From Cronobacter dublinensis subsp. dublinensis LMG 23823 (GTDB taxonomy: Bacteria; Pseudomonadota; Gammaproteobacteria; Enterobacterales; Enterobacteriaceae): a DNA stretch of 64,000 bases. A program made the position numbers and the translations under genes. The first letter of the stretch is position 1. Each line of letters starts with the position of its first letter. Below, piece after piece: positions 1-9,032 of this stretch. The DNA lies in assembly GCF_001277235.1 (NCBI RefSeq), contig NZ_CP012266.1, forward strand, positions 2,604,001 through 2,668,000. The letters run 5' to 3'. Under the pieces are notes generated by a model. That model was not told where the DNA came from. It ran no database searches and was given only the letters and a program-made list of their open reading frames with translations.

Positions 1-1
1 C

Positions 2-574
2 TACACCGGCGTGCCGGATAAACGCGGTCGCTGTTCGCGCTGCCATATTCCGCTGCGCCGCCGACGCCGTCAGAGCCTGCAAAAATGCTGGGCGGCGCTG
101 ATTGCCTCGATGGTATTTCTGCTGCCCGCCAACCTGCTGCCTATTTCGATTATCTATATTAACGGCGCGCGCCAGGAAGATACGATCATGTCAGGCATCG
201 TCTCGCTGGCGCAGAGCAATATTCTGGTGGCGGGCGTGGTGTTTATCGCCAGTATTCTGGTGCCCTTTACCAAAGTGCTGGTGCTGCTGACGCTGCTGGT
301 GAGCATTCATTTCAAATGCCAGCAGGGACTGCGCGCCCGCGTTCTGATGCTGCGACTGGTCGCCTGGATTGGCCGCTGGTCGATGCTCGACCTGTTTGTG
401 ATTTCTCTTACGATGTCGCTGGTCAATCGCGATCAGCTGTTGTCGTTTGTCATGGGGCCGGCTGCGTTTTATTTCGGCGCAGCGGTGATTTTGACTATTC
501 TTGCTGTTGAATGGCTGGACAGCCGCTTACTTTGGGACGCACATGAGTCAGGAAACGCCCGCTTCACAGACTGA
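2..574 (+). CDS. letA: LetA (YebS), intermembrane lipid transport protein, 3' part
   Basis: This is the C-terminal part of the inner-membrane protein LetA (PqiA family), which works with LetB to move lipids between the inner and outer membranes. The start lies outside the window. The visible part begins with a CSRC zinc-ribbon pair. Hydrophobic segments follow around 95-160 and 195-310, with another near 450-510, and the gene stops with TGA at 574. The next gene, letB, starts inside it at 543, so the pair is co-transcribed and probably translationally coupled. The identification rests on family resemblance plus the letA-letB-rsmF order. Confidence 0.93.
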   Translation, partial: YTGVPDKRGRCSRCHIPLRRRRRQSLQKCWAALIASMVFLLPANLLPISIIYINGARQEDTIMSGIVSLAQSNILVAGVVFIASILVPFTKVLVLLTLLVSIHFKCQQGLRARVLMLRLVAWIGRWSMLDLFVISLTMSLVNRDQLLSFVMGPAAFYFGAAVILTILAVEWLDSRLLWDAHESGNARFTD

Positions 575-3176
575 AGCGCGAATTAAAACAAAACGTCGCA
601 TCTCTCCGTTCTGGTTACTGCCCGTTATCGCTTTGCTGATTGCGGGCTGGCTCATCTGGAGCACGTATGAAGAGCGAGGCACCACCGTCACTATCGATTT
701 CATGTCCGCCGACGGCATCGTCGCCGGACGCACGCCGGTGCGCTATCAGGGCGTCGAGGTAGGCACCGTTCAGGATATCCGTCTGAGCGATGACCTCAAT
801 AAAATCGAAGTCACGGTCAGCATTAAAAGCGATATGAAAGACGCCCTGCGCGACCAGACGCAGTTCTGGCTGGTGACGCCGAAAGCGTCACTCGCCGGTG
901 TGTCGGGGCTGGACGCGCTGGTTGGCGGCAACTACATCGGCATGATGCCGGGCGAAGGCGAGCCGCGCGACCACTTCCGCGCGCTCGATACCCAGCCGAA
1001 ATACCGGCTCAACACCGGCGAGCTGATGATTCATCTGCACGCGCCGGATCTCGGCTCGCTCAACAGCGGCTCGCTGGTCTATTACCGCAAAATTCCGGTC
1101 GGACGGGTCTATGACTACTCGATCAACACCGACAAACAGGGCGTGACCATCGACGTGATTATCGAGCGGCGTTTTACCAATCTGGTGAAAAAAGGCAGCC
1201 GCTTCTGGAACGTCTCGGGCGTAAAAACCAATATCGGGCTGAGCGGCGCCAAAGTGGAGCTGGAGAGCCTGGCGGCGCTGGTTAACGGGGCTATCGCCTT
1301 TGACTCGCCCGCGGATTCTGCGCACGCCGACCAGAACGACACGTTCGGGCTGTATGAAGATCTCGCCCACAGCCAGCGCGGCGTCCTGGTCAAACTTGAT
1401 TTACCCGGCGGTCAGGGGCTGAAGGAGAATTCCACGCCGCTGATGTATCAGGGCCTCGAAGTGGGCACGCTCACTAAGCTCAATCTCAACCCCGGCGGCG
1501 CGGTCACCGGTGAGCTGACCGTCGACCCGAGCGTCGTCAATCTGCTGCGCGACGGGACGCGCATTGAGATGCACAGCCCGAAACTCTCGCTTAATAACCC
1601 GGAAATCAGCACGCTGCTGACCGGCAGCACGCTGGAGCTGGTGCCGGGCGAAGGCCAGCCGCGCAGCCATTTTGTGGTGCTGCCGGATGACAAAACCCCG
1701 CTGCAAAAGCCGGGCGTGCTGACCCTGACGCTGCATGCGCCGGAGAGCTACGGCATTGACGCCGGGCAGCCGGTTATCCTGCATGGCATCCAGATAGGCC
1801 AGGTGCTGGAGCGCTCGCTGAATGCCAAAGGCGTCAGCTTTTCCGTCGCTATCGATCCGCAATATCGCGCGCTGGTGAAGGGTGACAGCAAATTTGTGGT
1901 TAACAGCCGCGTGGATGTCAAAGTGGGCCTCGACGGCGTCGAGTTCCTGGGCGCCAGCGCCAGCGAATGGGTCAGCGGCGGCATCCGCGTGCTGCCGGGC
2001 GATAAGGGCGAGATGAAAGATGACTATCCGCTCTACGCCAATCTGGAAAAAGCGGTAGAGAACAGCCTGAGCGATATGCCGACCACGACGCTGACCCTTA
2101 CCGCGGAGAGCCTGCCGGACGTACAGGCCGGGTCGGTCGTGCTGTATCGTAAGTTTGAAGTGGGCGAAATCATCACCGTGCGCCCGCGCGCCAATGCGTT
2201 TGACATCGAAGTGCATATCAAACCGGAATACCGCAAGCTGCTGACCCCGAACAGCGTGTTCTGGGCCGAGGGCGGCGCGAAAGTGCAGCTGAACGGCAGC
2301 GGGCTGACGGTACAGGCCTCGCCGCTTTCACGCGCGCTGAAAGGGGCTATCAGCTTTGATAACCTCAATGGCGCAGGCGCAGGGCTTGGCGAAAAAGACA
2401 AGCGCACGCTCTATCCGTCGGAAACCGCCGCCCGCGCCGTGGGTAGCCAGATTACCCTGCACGCGTTTGACGCCGGGAAAATCGCGGCGGGTATGCCGAT
2501 TCGCTATCTCGGTATCAACATCGGCCAGATTGAGTCGCTGAAGCTCATCACCGAGCGCAACGAGGTCCAGGCGACGGCGGTACTCTATCCCGAATACGTC
2601 AACACCTTCGCCCGCGCCGGTTCGCGCTTCTCGGTCGTGACGCCGCAGATCTCCGCCGCCGGCGTTGAAAACCTCGACACCATTCTGCAGCCCTATATTA
2701 ACGTCGAGCCGGGCCGCGGTCCGGGCCGCCGGAGTTTTGAGCTGCAGGAAGCGACCATCACCGACTCCCGCTATCTCGACGGGCTGAGCATCGTGGTGGA
2801 AGCGCCGGAAGCCGGTTCGCTGAATATCGGTACGCCGGTGCTGTTCCGCGGCATCGAAGTGGGTACGGTCACCGGGATGTCGCTCGGCAGCCTCTCTGAC
2901 CGCGTCATGGTGTCGATGCGCATCAGCAAACGCTATCAGCATCTGGTGCGGGAAAACTCGGTGTTCTGGCTCGCCTCTGGCTACAGCCTGAACTTCGGTC
3001 TGGTGGGCGGCGTGGTGAAAACCGGCACGTTTAACCAGTTCATTCGCGGCGGCATCGCGTTCGCCACGCCGCCACAGACGCCGATAGCCCCCAAAGCGCA
3101 GGCCGGTAAGCACTTCCTGTTGCAGGACAGCGAGCCGAAAGAGTGGCGTCAGTGGGGCACCGCCCTTCCCCGTTAA
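543..3176 (+). CDS. letB: LetB (YebT), seven-MCE-domain lipid transport tunnel
   Basis: LetB forms a periplasm-spanning tunnel of stacked MCE rings for lipid transport. The ATG at 543 gives 877 aa, exactly the E. coli length; an upstream in-frame start at 501 would lengthen it inside letA. After a short basic N-terminus there is one transmembrane helix (about residues 20-37). Seven MCE repeats follow, each about 110-125 residues, recognisable by recurring phrases such as 'G..V.Y.GVEVG', 'G..V..RGIEVG' and 'FW...' at the domain edges. It overlaps the end of letA by 32 bp. A hairpin terminator follows at 3183. Confidence 0.97.
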   Translation: MSQETPASQTEARIKTKRRISPFWLLPVIALLIAGWLIWSTYEERGTTVTIDFMSADGIVAGRTPVRYQGVEVGTVQDIRLSDDLNKIEVTVSIKSDMKDALRDQTQFWLVTPKASLAGVSGLDALVGGNYIGMMPGEGEPRDHFRALDTQPKYRLNTGELMIHLHAPDLGSLNSGSLVYYRKIPVGRVYDYSINTDKQGVTIDVIIERRFTNLVKKGSRFWNVSGVKTNIGLSGAKVELESLAALVNGAIAFDSPADSAHADQNDTFGLYEDLAHSQRGVLVKLDLPGGQGLKENSTPLMYQGLEVGTLTKLNLNPGGAVTGELTVDPSVVNLLRDGTRIEMHSPKLSLNNPEISTLLTGSTLELVPGEGQPRSHFVVLPDDKTPLQKPGVLTLTLHAPESYGIDAGQPVILHGIQIGQVLERSLNAKGVSFSVAIDPQYRALVKGDSKFVVNSRVDVKVGLDGVEFLGASASEWVSGGIRVLPGDKGEMKDDYPLYANLEKAVENSLSDMPTTTLTLTAESLPDVQAGSVVLYRKFEVGEIITVRPRANAFDIEVHIKPEYRKLLTPNSVFWAEGGAKVQLNGSGLTVQASPLSRALKGAISFDNLNGAGAGLGEKDKRTLYPSETAARAVGSQITLHAFDAGKIAAGMPIRYLGINIGQIESLKLITERNEVQATAVLYPEYVNTFARAGSRFSVVTPQISAAGVENLDTILQPYINVEPGRGPGRRSFELQEATITDSRYLDGLSIVVEAPEAGSLNIGTPVLFRGIEVGTVTGMSLGSLSDRVMVSMRISKRYQHLVRENSVFWLASGYSLNFGLVGGVVKTGTFNQFIRGGIAFATPPQTPIAPKAQAGKHFLLQDSEPKEWRQWGTALPR

Positions 3177-3182
3177 CGTCAG

Positions 3183-3206
3183 CGCCCCGGTGTCACGCCG
3201 GGGCGT
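3183..3206 (+). terminator. Intrinsic terminator after letAB
   Basis: CGCCCCGG and CCGGGGCG form an 8-bp GC stem followed by TTTAT, 6 bp after the letB stop codon and 47 bp before rsmF. Confidence 0.75.
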
Positions 3207-3252
3207 TTATGCTACACTTCGCGCCCTCTTTTTCTGCCCGCTGAGGTGAGCT

Positions 3253-4692
3253 GTGGCGCAATTCGGTTCTGTCTGCCTTCCTGAGGCTTTTCTTGATGTT
3301 ATGCGAGAGGCGATGCCCGCAGGGCTTGCGATGGACGATTTCATCGCCGCCTGTCAGCGTCCGCTGCGCCGCAGTATTCGCGTCAACACGCTGAAAATCA
3401 GCGTCGAAGCCTTTCTCGCACAGGTTGAGTCTTACGGCTGGCAGCTGACCCCCGTGCCGTGGTGCGCTGAAGGTTTCTGGATAGCGCGCGACGACGAGGC
3501 GCTGCCGCTCGGCAGCACCGCCGAGCACTTAAGCGGCCTGTTTTATATTCAGGAGGCGAGCTCCATGCTGCCGGTCACGGCGCTTTTTGCCGATGGCAAC
3601 GCGCCCGAACGGGTGATGGATGTCGCCGCCGCGCCGGGCTCGAAAACCACCCAGATCGCTGCGCTGATGCAAAACCAGGGCTTTATTCTCGCCAATGAGT
3701 ATTCCGCCAGCCGGGTCAAAGTGCTGCACGCCAATATCAGCCGCTGCGGCATCCGCAATGTTGGCCTCACCCACTTCGACGGCCGCGTTTTCGGCGCCGC
3801 GCTCCCTGAACAGTTCGACGCCATTCTGCTGGACGCGCCCTGCTCCGGCGAAGGCGTGGTGCGAAAAGATCCGGATGCGCTGCGTAACTGGTCGGTACAA
3901 AGTAATCAGGAGATTGCCGCCACCCAGCGCGAGCTTATCGACAGCGCCTTCCACGCGCTGGCACCCGGCGGCACGCTGGTCTATTCCACCTGCACGCTGA
4001 ACCTGGAAGAAAACCAGCAGACGGTGCGCTGGCTGCTGGCGCGCTATCCGCAGGCGGTGGAGACGCTCTCGCTTGAGGGTCTATTCCCTGGCGCGGAAGC
4101 GGCGCTGACCGAAGAGGGCTTTCTGCATGTCTTCCCGCAGATTTACGACTGCGAAGGATTTTTTGTCGCGCGGCTGCGTAAAACCGCCCCGATCGCGCCA
4201 CTGCCTGCGCCGACGTATAAAGTCGGCGCCTTCCCGTTTGCACCGATGAAAACCCGCGAAGCGCAGGCGGTCACGGCCGCGGCAGGCAAGGTGGGCCTGG
4301 CGTGGGACGACACGCTGGCCCTGTGGCAGCGCGATAAAGAGATCTGGCTGTTCCCACAGGCCTTCACGCCGTTTATCGGCAAGGTGCGATTCTCACGCAC
4401 TGGCGTTCGGCTGGCTGAGGTCCATAATAAAGGGTACCGCTGGCAGCATGAGGCCGTGGTGGCGCTGGCCGGCAGCGATAACCCGCTCGCGTTTGAGCTC
4501 ACCGCCGAAGAGGCGCAAGAGTGGTATCGCGGTCGCGATGTCTGGCCGCAGACGCCGCCGGACTCTGACGACGTCATCGTCACGTTCCAGCATCAGCCGC
4601 TGGGGCTTGCGAAAAAAGTCGGCAGCCGGCTCAAGAACAGTTATCCGCGTGAACTGGTACGCGATGGGGTACTGTTTAGCGCGCCGTTGTAA
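3253..4692 (+). CDS. rsmF: RsmF, 16S rRNA (cytosine-1407-C5)-methyltransferase
   Basis: RsmF uses SAM to make m5C1407 in 16S rRNA of the 30S subunit. The start is GTG at 3253 with a GAGGTGAG ribosome site just upstream, and the product has 479 aa like the E. coli protein. Visible motifs are the SAM-binding DVAAAPGSKTTQ stretch, DAPCSGEG with Cys197, and YSTCTL with Cys247; the two cysteines are the catalytic and product-release pair of RNA m5C methyltransferases. The C-terminal third is the PUA-like RNA-binding part. It lies between the letAB terminator and yebV. Confidence 0.97.
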   Translation: MAQFGSVCLPEAFLDVMREAMPAGLAMDDFIAACQRPLRRSIRVNTLKISVEAFLAQVESYGWQLTPVPWCAEGFWIARDDEALPLGSTAEHLSGLFYIQEASSMLPVTALFADGNAPERVMDVAAAPGSKTTQIAALMQNQGFILANEYSASRVKVLHANISRCGIRNVGLTHFDGRVFGAALPEQFDAILLDAPCSGEGVVRKDPDALRNWSVQSNQEIAATQRELIDSAFHALAPGGTLVYSTCTLNLEENQQTVRWLLARYPQAVETLSLEGLFPGAEAALTEEGFLHVFPQIYDCEGFFVARLRKTAPIAPLPAPTYKVGAFPFAPMKTREAQAVTAAAGKVGLAWDDTLALWQRDKEIWLFPQAFTPFIGKVRFSRTGVRLAEVHNKGYRWQHEAVVALAGSDNPLAFELTAEEAQEWYRGRDVWPQTPPDSDDVIVTFQHQPLGLAKKVGSRLKNSYPRELVRDGVLFSAPL

Positions 4693-4802
4693 GGCGTGTA
4701 AAAAATCACCGCTGGTTTTTGGCATTTTTTGCGCTTTTGACTACGCTAAAAGGTGGGGCCTGACTGGTCATACCACCTGTGTACTGTCTGAGGGAGAGCG
4801 TT

Positions 4803-5042
4803 ATGTCAAAAACCAGCGTAAAAATCGGTACTTTCGAGATTGATGATGCAGAGCTGCACGGCAACGCGCCCGGCGAGCGCAAGCTGAGCATTCCCTGCAA
4901 ATCAGACCCGGATCTGTGCATGCAGCTTGATGCCTGGGATGCCGAAACCAGTATTCCGGCCGTGCTCAACGGCGAACACTCCGTGCTATACCGCGAACAT
5001 TACGACCAACAAGCTGATGCCTGGATCATGCGCCTTGCCTGA
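4803..5042 (+). CDS. yebV: YebV, conserved small protein
   Basis: This 79-aa soluble protein matches E. coli YebV closely (MSKTSVKIG at the start, AWIMRLA at the end). The ATG at 4803 follows GGGAGAGCG. An upstream in-frame start at 4779 lacks a ribosome site. The function is unknown. A terminator follows directly. Confidence 0.9.
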   Translation: MSKTSVKIGTFEIDDAELHGNAPGERKLSIPCKSDPDLCMQLDAWDAETSIPAVLNGEHSVLYREHYDQQADAWIMRLA

Positions 5043-5051
5043 TTCAAAAAG

Positions 5052-5073
5052 AACCCGTCGCTGAAGGCGGGTT
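5052..5073 (+). terminator. Terminator after yebV
   Basis: AACCCG and CGGGTT pair around a short loop and are followed by ATTTATT, 10 bp after the yebV stop. Confidence 0.65.
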
Positions 5074-5152
5074 ATTTATTAAGAACCTTCGGTTTTCCCT
5101 TCCCGCCTGCTTCCCCTACACTTATAACAAACGTTGTCACGCAGAGGACGCC

Positions 5153-5344
5153 ATGTTCGCGCTGGTTTTATTTGTTTGTTATCTGGATGGCGGTTGCGAT
5201 GACATCGTCGTGGATGTGTACAATTCTGAACAGCAGTGCCTGAAAGCGATGGACGAGCAGCGGATGCGTCACGGCGGCTGCTACCCGGTCGAAGATTTTA
5301 TCGACGGTTTCTGGCGTCCGGCGCAGGAGTACAGCGATTTTTAA
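5153..5344 (+). CDS. yebW: YebW, conserved small protein
   Basis: The product is 63 aa, the same length as E. coli YebW, and shares its cysteine-containing N-terminus (FVCYLDGGC) and the end FWRPAQEY. It meets pphA tail to tail with no gap: yebW ends at 5344 and the pphA stop begins at 5345. No function is known. Confidence 0.9.
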   Translation: MFALVLFVCYLDGGCDDIVVDVYNSEQQCLKAMDEQRMRHGGCYPVEDFIDGFWRPAQEYSDF

Positions 5345-5989
5345 TCACTGCACCCGAATCAGCGTCAACGGGTTGCCGAAGACGGCCCCGGTATCGATGT
5401 AATGCAGATTACCGCTGATGAGCGGCTCGCGAAGCGGCGTGTGGCCGAAATAAAACGCGTCCGCGCCGTCGATACGCTCCAACCCTCCCGCCTGCACGCG
5501 GCTGACTCGCGCCCGGCTCCAGACCACCGCATGCGCATCCAGCGGCTGCTGCCACGCATAGCGCAACGCCGGATAATCCGCGTGCGCGACCACCAGCGTG
5601 CGTGCGCCGCTGCGCACTTCTATCACCAGCGGTAGCTCACGCGCCCGCGCCAGCTGCGCGTTCACTTCACGCTGGGCGCCCTCGTCGAGCGCAAAATACC
5701 ACTGACCCCCGTTCATCGCCCACAACGCGCCATCGCCGGTTTCGAGCGCCTCCAGCGCCAGCGCTTCGTGATTGCCGCGCACCGCGAAAAACCAGCGCTT
5801 GCCGATAAGCCGCAAACAGCCCGGACTGTCGGGACCGCGATCGATGAGATCGCCCACGGAAATCAGCGCATCGACGCGCGGGTCGAACCGCTGCGCCTTT
5901 AGCGCGCTCACCAGCAGCGCCAGGCAGCCATGTACATCGCCCACGATAAAGATGTGCCGCCACGCCGCGCCGTCGATTCGCTGATACAT
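5345..5989 (-). CDS. pphA: PphA, serine/threonine protein phosphatase 1
   Basis: PphA is a metal-dependent PPP-family phosphatase linked in E. coli to heat-shock and misfolded-protein signalling. The 214-aa product carries the three metallophosphoesterase signatures: GDVHG (17-21), GDLIDRG (46-52) and RGNHE (71-75), plus the later HADYP and GHTPL motifs. A ribosome site GAGGAGCAAG precedes the ATG. In E. coli the next locus is the sdsR/sraC sRNA pair, and the prophage has entered there. Confidence 0.95.
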   Translation of the reverse strand: MYQRIDGAAWRHIFIVGDVHGCLALLVSALKAQRFDPRVDALISVGDLIDRGPDSPGCLRLIGKRWFFAVRGNHEALALEALETGDGALWAMNGGQWYFALDEGAQREVNAQLARARELPLVIEVRSGARTLVVAHADYPALRYAWQQPLDAHAVVWSRARVSRVQAGGLERIDGADAFYFGHTPLREPLISGNLHYIDTGAVFGNPLTLIRVQ

Positions 5990-6165
5990 CGCTTGCTCCT
6001 CTGTGTATCAGGCAAGTATAGCGCTGCATCCAGCGGCGTTTACCCTTTGCAACGCCTTCCCGGCAACCGCGTTAACACTAATAAGTATGTTGTAACTAAA
6101 TAGGCGTTGCGAGAGGTTTACCCCATTAATATGGGTCGGGATGCTTATTCTGCTAAGGATGTTCT

Positions 6166-6201
6166 ATGCTTAAGGTAAGCAACGTCGGGAGGTGCCTGTG
6201 A
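6166..6201 (+). CDS. Possible 11-aa leader peptide overlapping the next start
   Basis: A short frame reads MLKVSNVGRCL and its TGA overlaps the GTG start of the 32-aa protein at 6198. It also covers that gene's Shine-Dalgarno sequence, so its translation could affect initiation there. Nothing else supports that it is translated. Confidence 0.25.
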   Translation: MLKVSNVGRCL

Positions 6202-6296
6202 CCCTATTTACTCACGAAGCTATCGTCAGTTTTATCGGCTGTGTTATCGCGGCCATCTTTATGATCTGGTTCTTCAGCCGCAAACACGACAAATAG
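6198..6296 (+). CDS. Putative 32-aa single-pass membrane protein
   Basis: The frame starts with GTG at 6198 after a strong GGGAGG ribosome site 4 bases upstream. The product has one hydrophobic helix (SFIGCVIAAIFMIWFF) and a basic tail SRKHDK. The size and tail resemble the small inner-membrane proteins of enterobacteria such as MgtS, but I do not recognise it as a named gene. It lies in the host flank between pphA and attL, so it is chromosomal. Confidence 0.5.
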   Translation: MTLFTHEAIVSFIGCVIAAIFMIWFFSRKHDK

Positions 6297-6316
6297 CCGA
6301 AACGCGCCTGGCCGGT

Positions 6317-6409
6317 TTACCACAGTCCCAGCATGGAAGCGGCACCGGCCATTTCACGCAGCGCATCAAGCGTCAGGAGCAGGCCAAATACATAGATAAA
6401 AGGATTCAT
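6317..6409 (-). CDS. Putative 30-aa membrane small protein
   Basis: The frame begins MNPFIYVFGLLLTLD and is preceded by AAGGAGTTAATCCC, a strong ribosome site. The product is a single hydrophobic helix ending in LGLW. It points away from sdsR and lies in host DNA. I do not recognise it. Confidence 0.45.
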   Translation of the reverse strand: MNPFIYVFGLLLTLDALREMAGAASMLGLW

Positions 6410-6564
6410 TGGGATTAACTCCTTGTTTTCCTTCTTCCAATATAACTCACTCCTTAGCCTGCTACCGGTTCGTTTACACAAATCCACCAGAATTGGTGGG
6501 AAAGTCGCCACCACTTTTTGCGTTTCGCTGACAGGAGCACGCGCCGCGCGTGAGGCTTTTAACA

Positions 6565-6594
6565 TTGGCGATAAAAAAGCCTGGACGTTTATAC
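6565..6594 (+). promoter_or_regulatory. Candidate promoter of SraC/RyeA
   Basis: TTGGCG (6565-6570) and TTATAC (6589-6594) are separated by 18 bp and point towards attL. In E. coli the antisense RNA SraC (RyeA) starts roughly 100 nt before the 3' end of SdsR, which corresponds to this position. Confidence 0.45.
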
Positions 6595-6599
6595 TGCAG

Positions 6600-6694
6600 C
6601 CTGTGTTATGGTTGAAGCAGAAAGGTAAAGCGGAAGTTATGGATAGACGCGCTACCCTTTCTCAGGATAAAAAAAGACCGAATACGATTCCTGT
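6600..6694 (+). ncRNA. SraC/RyeA, 5' part, cut off by the prophage
   Basis: In E. coli SraC is transcribed antisense across sdsR. Here the region before the sdsR terminator remains on the left flank, while the part complementary to the SdsR body is 55.8 kb away beyond attR. Any transcript from this promoter would now run into prophage DNA. The assignment rests on position relative to sdsR, not on recognised RNA sequence. Confidence 0.35.
6667..6694. repeat. attL (28-bp core)
   Basis: This copy begins ATAAAAAAAGACCG, runs through the 3' arm of the SdsR terminator and its loop, and ends CCTGT. The match to attR breaks on both sides (6666 G against T; 6695 T against A). Only half of the terminator hairpin is left here. 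Confidence 0.93.
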
Positions 6695-6907
6695 TTCCAC
6701 CTCATCGTCATATTAAATATGTAATTCAAGAAGTTACCCACGGAAACCCCTCTCATTATTGATTTCAATACTTACCAATACGTCCATTCAAGATCAAACC
6801 GTTGCCATCTTTTTCGAGTAAGCGACGAGTAAACTTCGAGATCGCTACGATCACAAAATCTCAAATATTCCTGACTTTGTTATATCCATATATGCCTCTT
6901 CCGAACA
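6695..6907. other. No gene seen
   Basis: This AT-rich stretch between attL and the UmuC remnant has no convincing frame, promoter or repeat. Confidence 0.5.
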
Positions 6908-7186
6908 TTATTTCGCAATAACAACCGGCACATCCCCAAATCGCGTCGTGTAACACGGCGACAGCATCTCACGTTTCATCTGCCATGCCTGCTGGATGCC
7001 CTGCCCCGCAAAATAGAGTGTTCCCCGGCCCTGCTGGTTCAGTTTGTCTATCAGTGACATCAGAGCCTCGCTGTTCGCGCGCGGCGCGTTCTCGTCAAAC
7101 AGATTCAGCTGCGCCAAGCCGTGGCTGAAAAAGTTACACAGCATAACGCCCGTCTTTTGGTACCGGTGGTCATCACGCCAAGCAGC
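6908..7186 (-). pseudogene. UmuC C-terminal remnant
   Basis: The last ~90 codons of a Y-family polymerase UmuC are present, reading WRDDHRYQKTGVML and then the AQLNLFDENAP and QMKREMLSPCYTTR stretches. By eye it is about 85-90% identical in DNA to 15775-16030 inside the intact umuC of this prophage. Homology stops near 7186, so the catalytic part is missing and there is no proper start. It is a leftover of a second umuC copy next to attL. Confidence 0.85.
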
Positions 7187-7234
7187 TCGTCATTCCTGAC
7201 TATGCGCAGATCACAAAGACTTGTATTGAATTGT

Positions 7235-7266
7235 TACGTTCCGCTATGTGCCAGAAGCGGACGTTG
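7235..7266. repeat. Palindromic intergenic repeat, internally deleted copy
   Basis: The ends ACGTTCCGCT and GCCAGAAGCGGACGT match the longer repeats at 8279, 11199 and 13393, but the middle is missing. Confidence 0.6.
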
Positions 7267-7432
7267 TTAACATTCCTATACAACGGTAGAATTGTTCGGT
7301 GAACACTTCAAACCAAACTCTTTGCCACGTAATAATTTAAAACCAAACAATAAAATGGGAAGATATACAATTGGAAGCGTATTTTTTAATTTTACATGTC
7401 TGCTGTTCATAAAATCCTGATGGAAATTTACT

Positions 7433-8128
7433 ATGAATGATAAGGATGAGGTCATGAGAGAGAAAACAAAGGCTTTTTTGCTATCGTTAGGAGTTGTCGC
7501 GACTGGGTTGCTGCTTCTGAAGTTCAAGCATGTTTTTATCGCATTTTCAGTTTTGTTCATCTACAGCTTATATAATCTATACCCAGAAAGATATATGCTG
7601 GCAAAAATAATAAAAAGCACATTTGCTATTAAGTTTTATAATGTAGTGATATGGTTTATTTCATATGTATTGACGCTAAAAATGCTTAGTGTGATTTATG
7701 GTGTTGATGAGGAGTATTTGAAATATTCCCCTGCCATTGTTGCTATCCCTATTTCTGTTTGTATTCTGTACTTCTTCTTGGTGCTTGTCGCCAGCATATC
7801 CAGCGCAGTAGGCATGATTACTGGTAACGTTGTTGGCTTCCTCCCCGAACGGGCAAAAGTTTATTATGAGCAATCAATCTTTGTCAGGTTTGTTACCATA
7901 CTTCAATCTCTTGTGATTGTTGTAGCAATACCGTTCTTACTTGCCGCTATATCTTCAGATTATGTCGCAAAGATAGCTATCTTGTCGGATGCGTCATTTG
8001 TATCTGATTGCGGAGTAAAGCAATGGGGGGTGATGTATCTAAGAAGAAACAACAATGAGTGCTATAGGTTTACTTTAAATAGGAATGTTTTTAGTGAACA
8101 GCCAGTGATTGTGAATTCAAAAAAATAG
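7433..8128 (+). CDS. Unknown multi-pass membrane protein
   Basis: The 231-aa product has about five hydrophobic segments (roughly residues 15-45, 60-85, 100-125, 155-180) and a C-terminal domain with two cysteines (SDCG, NECYRF) likely outside the membrane. The ATG at 7454 has a better ribosome site (AAGGATGAGG) than the one at 7433, so the protein may be 7 residues shorter. The gene is AT-rich compared with the host flanks. I do not recognise the family. Confidence 0.6.
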   Translation: MNDKDEVMREKTKAFLLSLGVVATGLLLLKFKHVFIAFSVLFIYSLYNLYPERYMLAKIIKSTFAIKFYNVVIWFISYVLTLKMLSVIYGVDEEYLKYSPAIVAIPISVCILYFFLVLVASISSAVGMITGNVVGFLPERAKVYYEQSIFVRFVTILQSLVIVVAIPFLLAAISSDYVAKIAILSDASFVSDCGVKQWGVMYLRRNNNECYRFTLNRNVFSEQPVIVNSKK

Positions 8129-8278
8129 AAAGGTGAGTTTTCCAGCTTTGGCTTTTACAGGTAAATTACGAACAATAGAGTTGCGGGATAAATATATACG
8201 GTCCAACCAGATTCAGATACTAAAAAGTGATTCTACCATCTTATTGCACATCATGAATCGCCACGGCTTCGGCAGCCA

Positions 8279-8345
8279 GCTTCCGCTCCTCGCTCATAGC
8301 GGACCTTGCAGCACGTATGCCCGCTCAGTGCCAGAAGCGGAAGTT
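8279..8345. repeat. Palindromic intergenic repeat, full copy
   Basis: About 67 bp with CTTCCGCTCCTCGCTCATAG at one end and GTGCCAGAAGCGGAAG at the other, and an inner GCGGACCTTGCAGCACGTAT stretch. It is nearly the same as the copy at 11199. A 77-aa open frame over it is not a gene. Confidence 0.8.
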
Positions 8346-8463
8346 GTTCAAGTATCAGACAGGTAGACCAGAGACAGTTTATCCCCGCAGGGTTGGCTTA
8401 ATATTCGTTAAAGATTTTACCCCTACAGGCCGATAAAAACAGGAGCGACAGAAACGTAAGGAT

Positions 8464-9003
8464 ATGCGCATGTATGGAAAACTTGTCATTACAGGAATAA
8501 TAGTAACGTTGTTAAGTGGATGTACGGCGGGGTTTAGGCCTTCGCTGGAAGACTATAAAAGTTCAGATGCAGCCAGGATTCGTGCTGCATCTGATGGCAA
8601 TACAGCTCTGCAATTTTACGAAAAACAGCCGAGTGGCTGTTATAAAAAAGTTTTAGAGCGCCGGGTTACGGCTGGTCTGGCTATTCTTGGTATTCCTGTA
8701 ACAGGAAATAAAAAAATCGGAATGCCAGAATCAAGTAACAACAAGGGAAGTTTCATAAATGAGTTCACTATCAAGCCAGGACAACTGGTAAATGTAATTC
8801 ATTACTGGACTCAAGCGGGCTACTACCAAAATACAGAACGAGCCGCCTCCGATAATTTTATTCCTCAGCCAAATCATGATTACGATATCGTCGTTACTGG
8901 TTCAGAATTTGGAGGGGATAGCGTATCGGTGAGAGATCTGGATCCAAGCGCTAAGATAGTACGATGGGAAGGCAATTACTGCCCCTCCGGTATACTTGAT
9001 TAA
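8464..9003 (+). CDS. Putative lipoprotein
   Basis: The 179-aa product starts with a lipoprotein signal peptide; the lipobox LLSGC puts the lipidated cysteine at residue 20. Three further cysteines include PSGCYKK and NYCPSG, which could form a disulfide. The ATG at 8464 follows AAGGA at the right distance. No family is recognised; an envelope role is inferred from the signal only. A hairpin follows at 9033. Confidence 0.65.
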   Translation: MRMYGKLVITGIIVTLLSGCTAGFRPSLEDYKSSDAARIRAASDGNTALQFYEKQPSGCYKKVLERRVTAGLAILGIPVTGNKKIGMPESSNNKGSFINEFTIKPGQLVNVIHYWTQAGYYQNTERAASDNFIPQPNHDYDIVVTGSEFGGDSVSVRDLDPSAKIVRWEGNYCPSGILD

Positions 9004-9032
9004 TTGCATAACGCAGGCCACCGTTTGTACGG

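Noticed and set aside
888..3113. Long minus-strand frames opposite letB
   Set aside because: They mirror the GC-rich codons of letB, have no ribosome sites and no recognisable protein features.
8133..8366. A 77-aa frame after the membrane protein gene
   Set aside because: It runs through an intergenic palindromic repeat and has no family resemblance.
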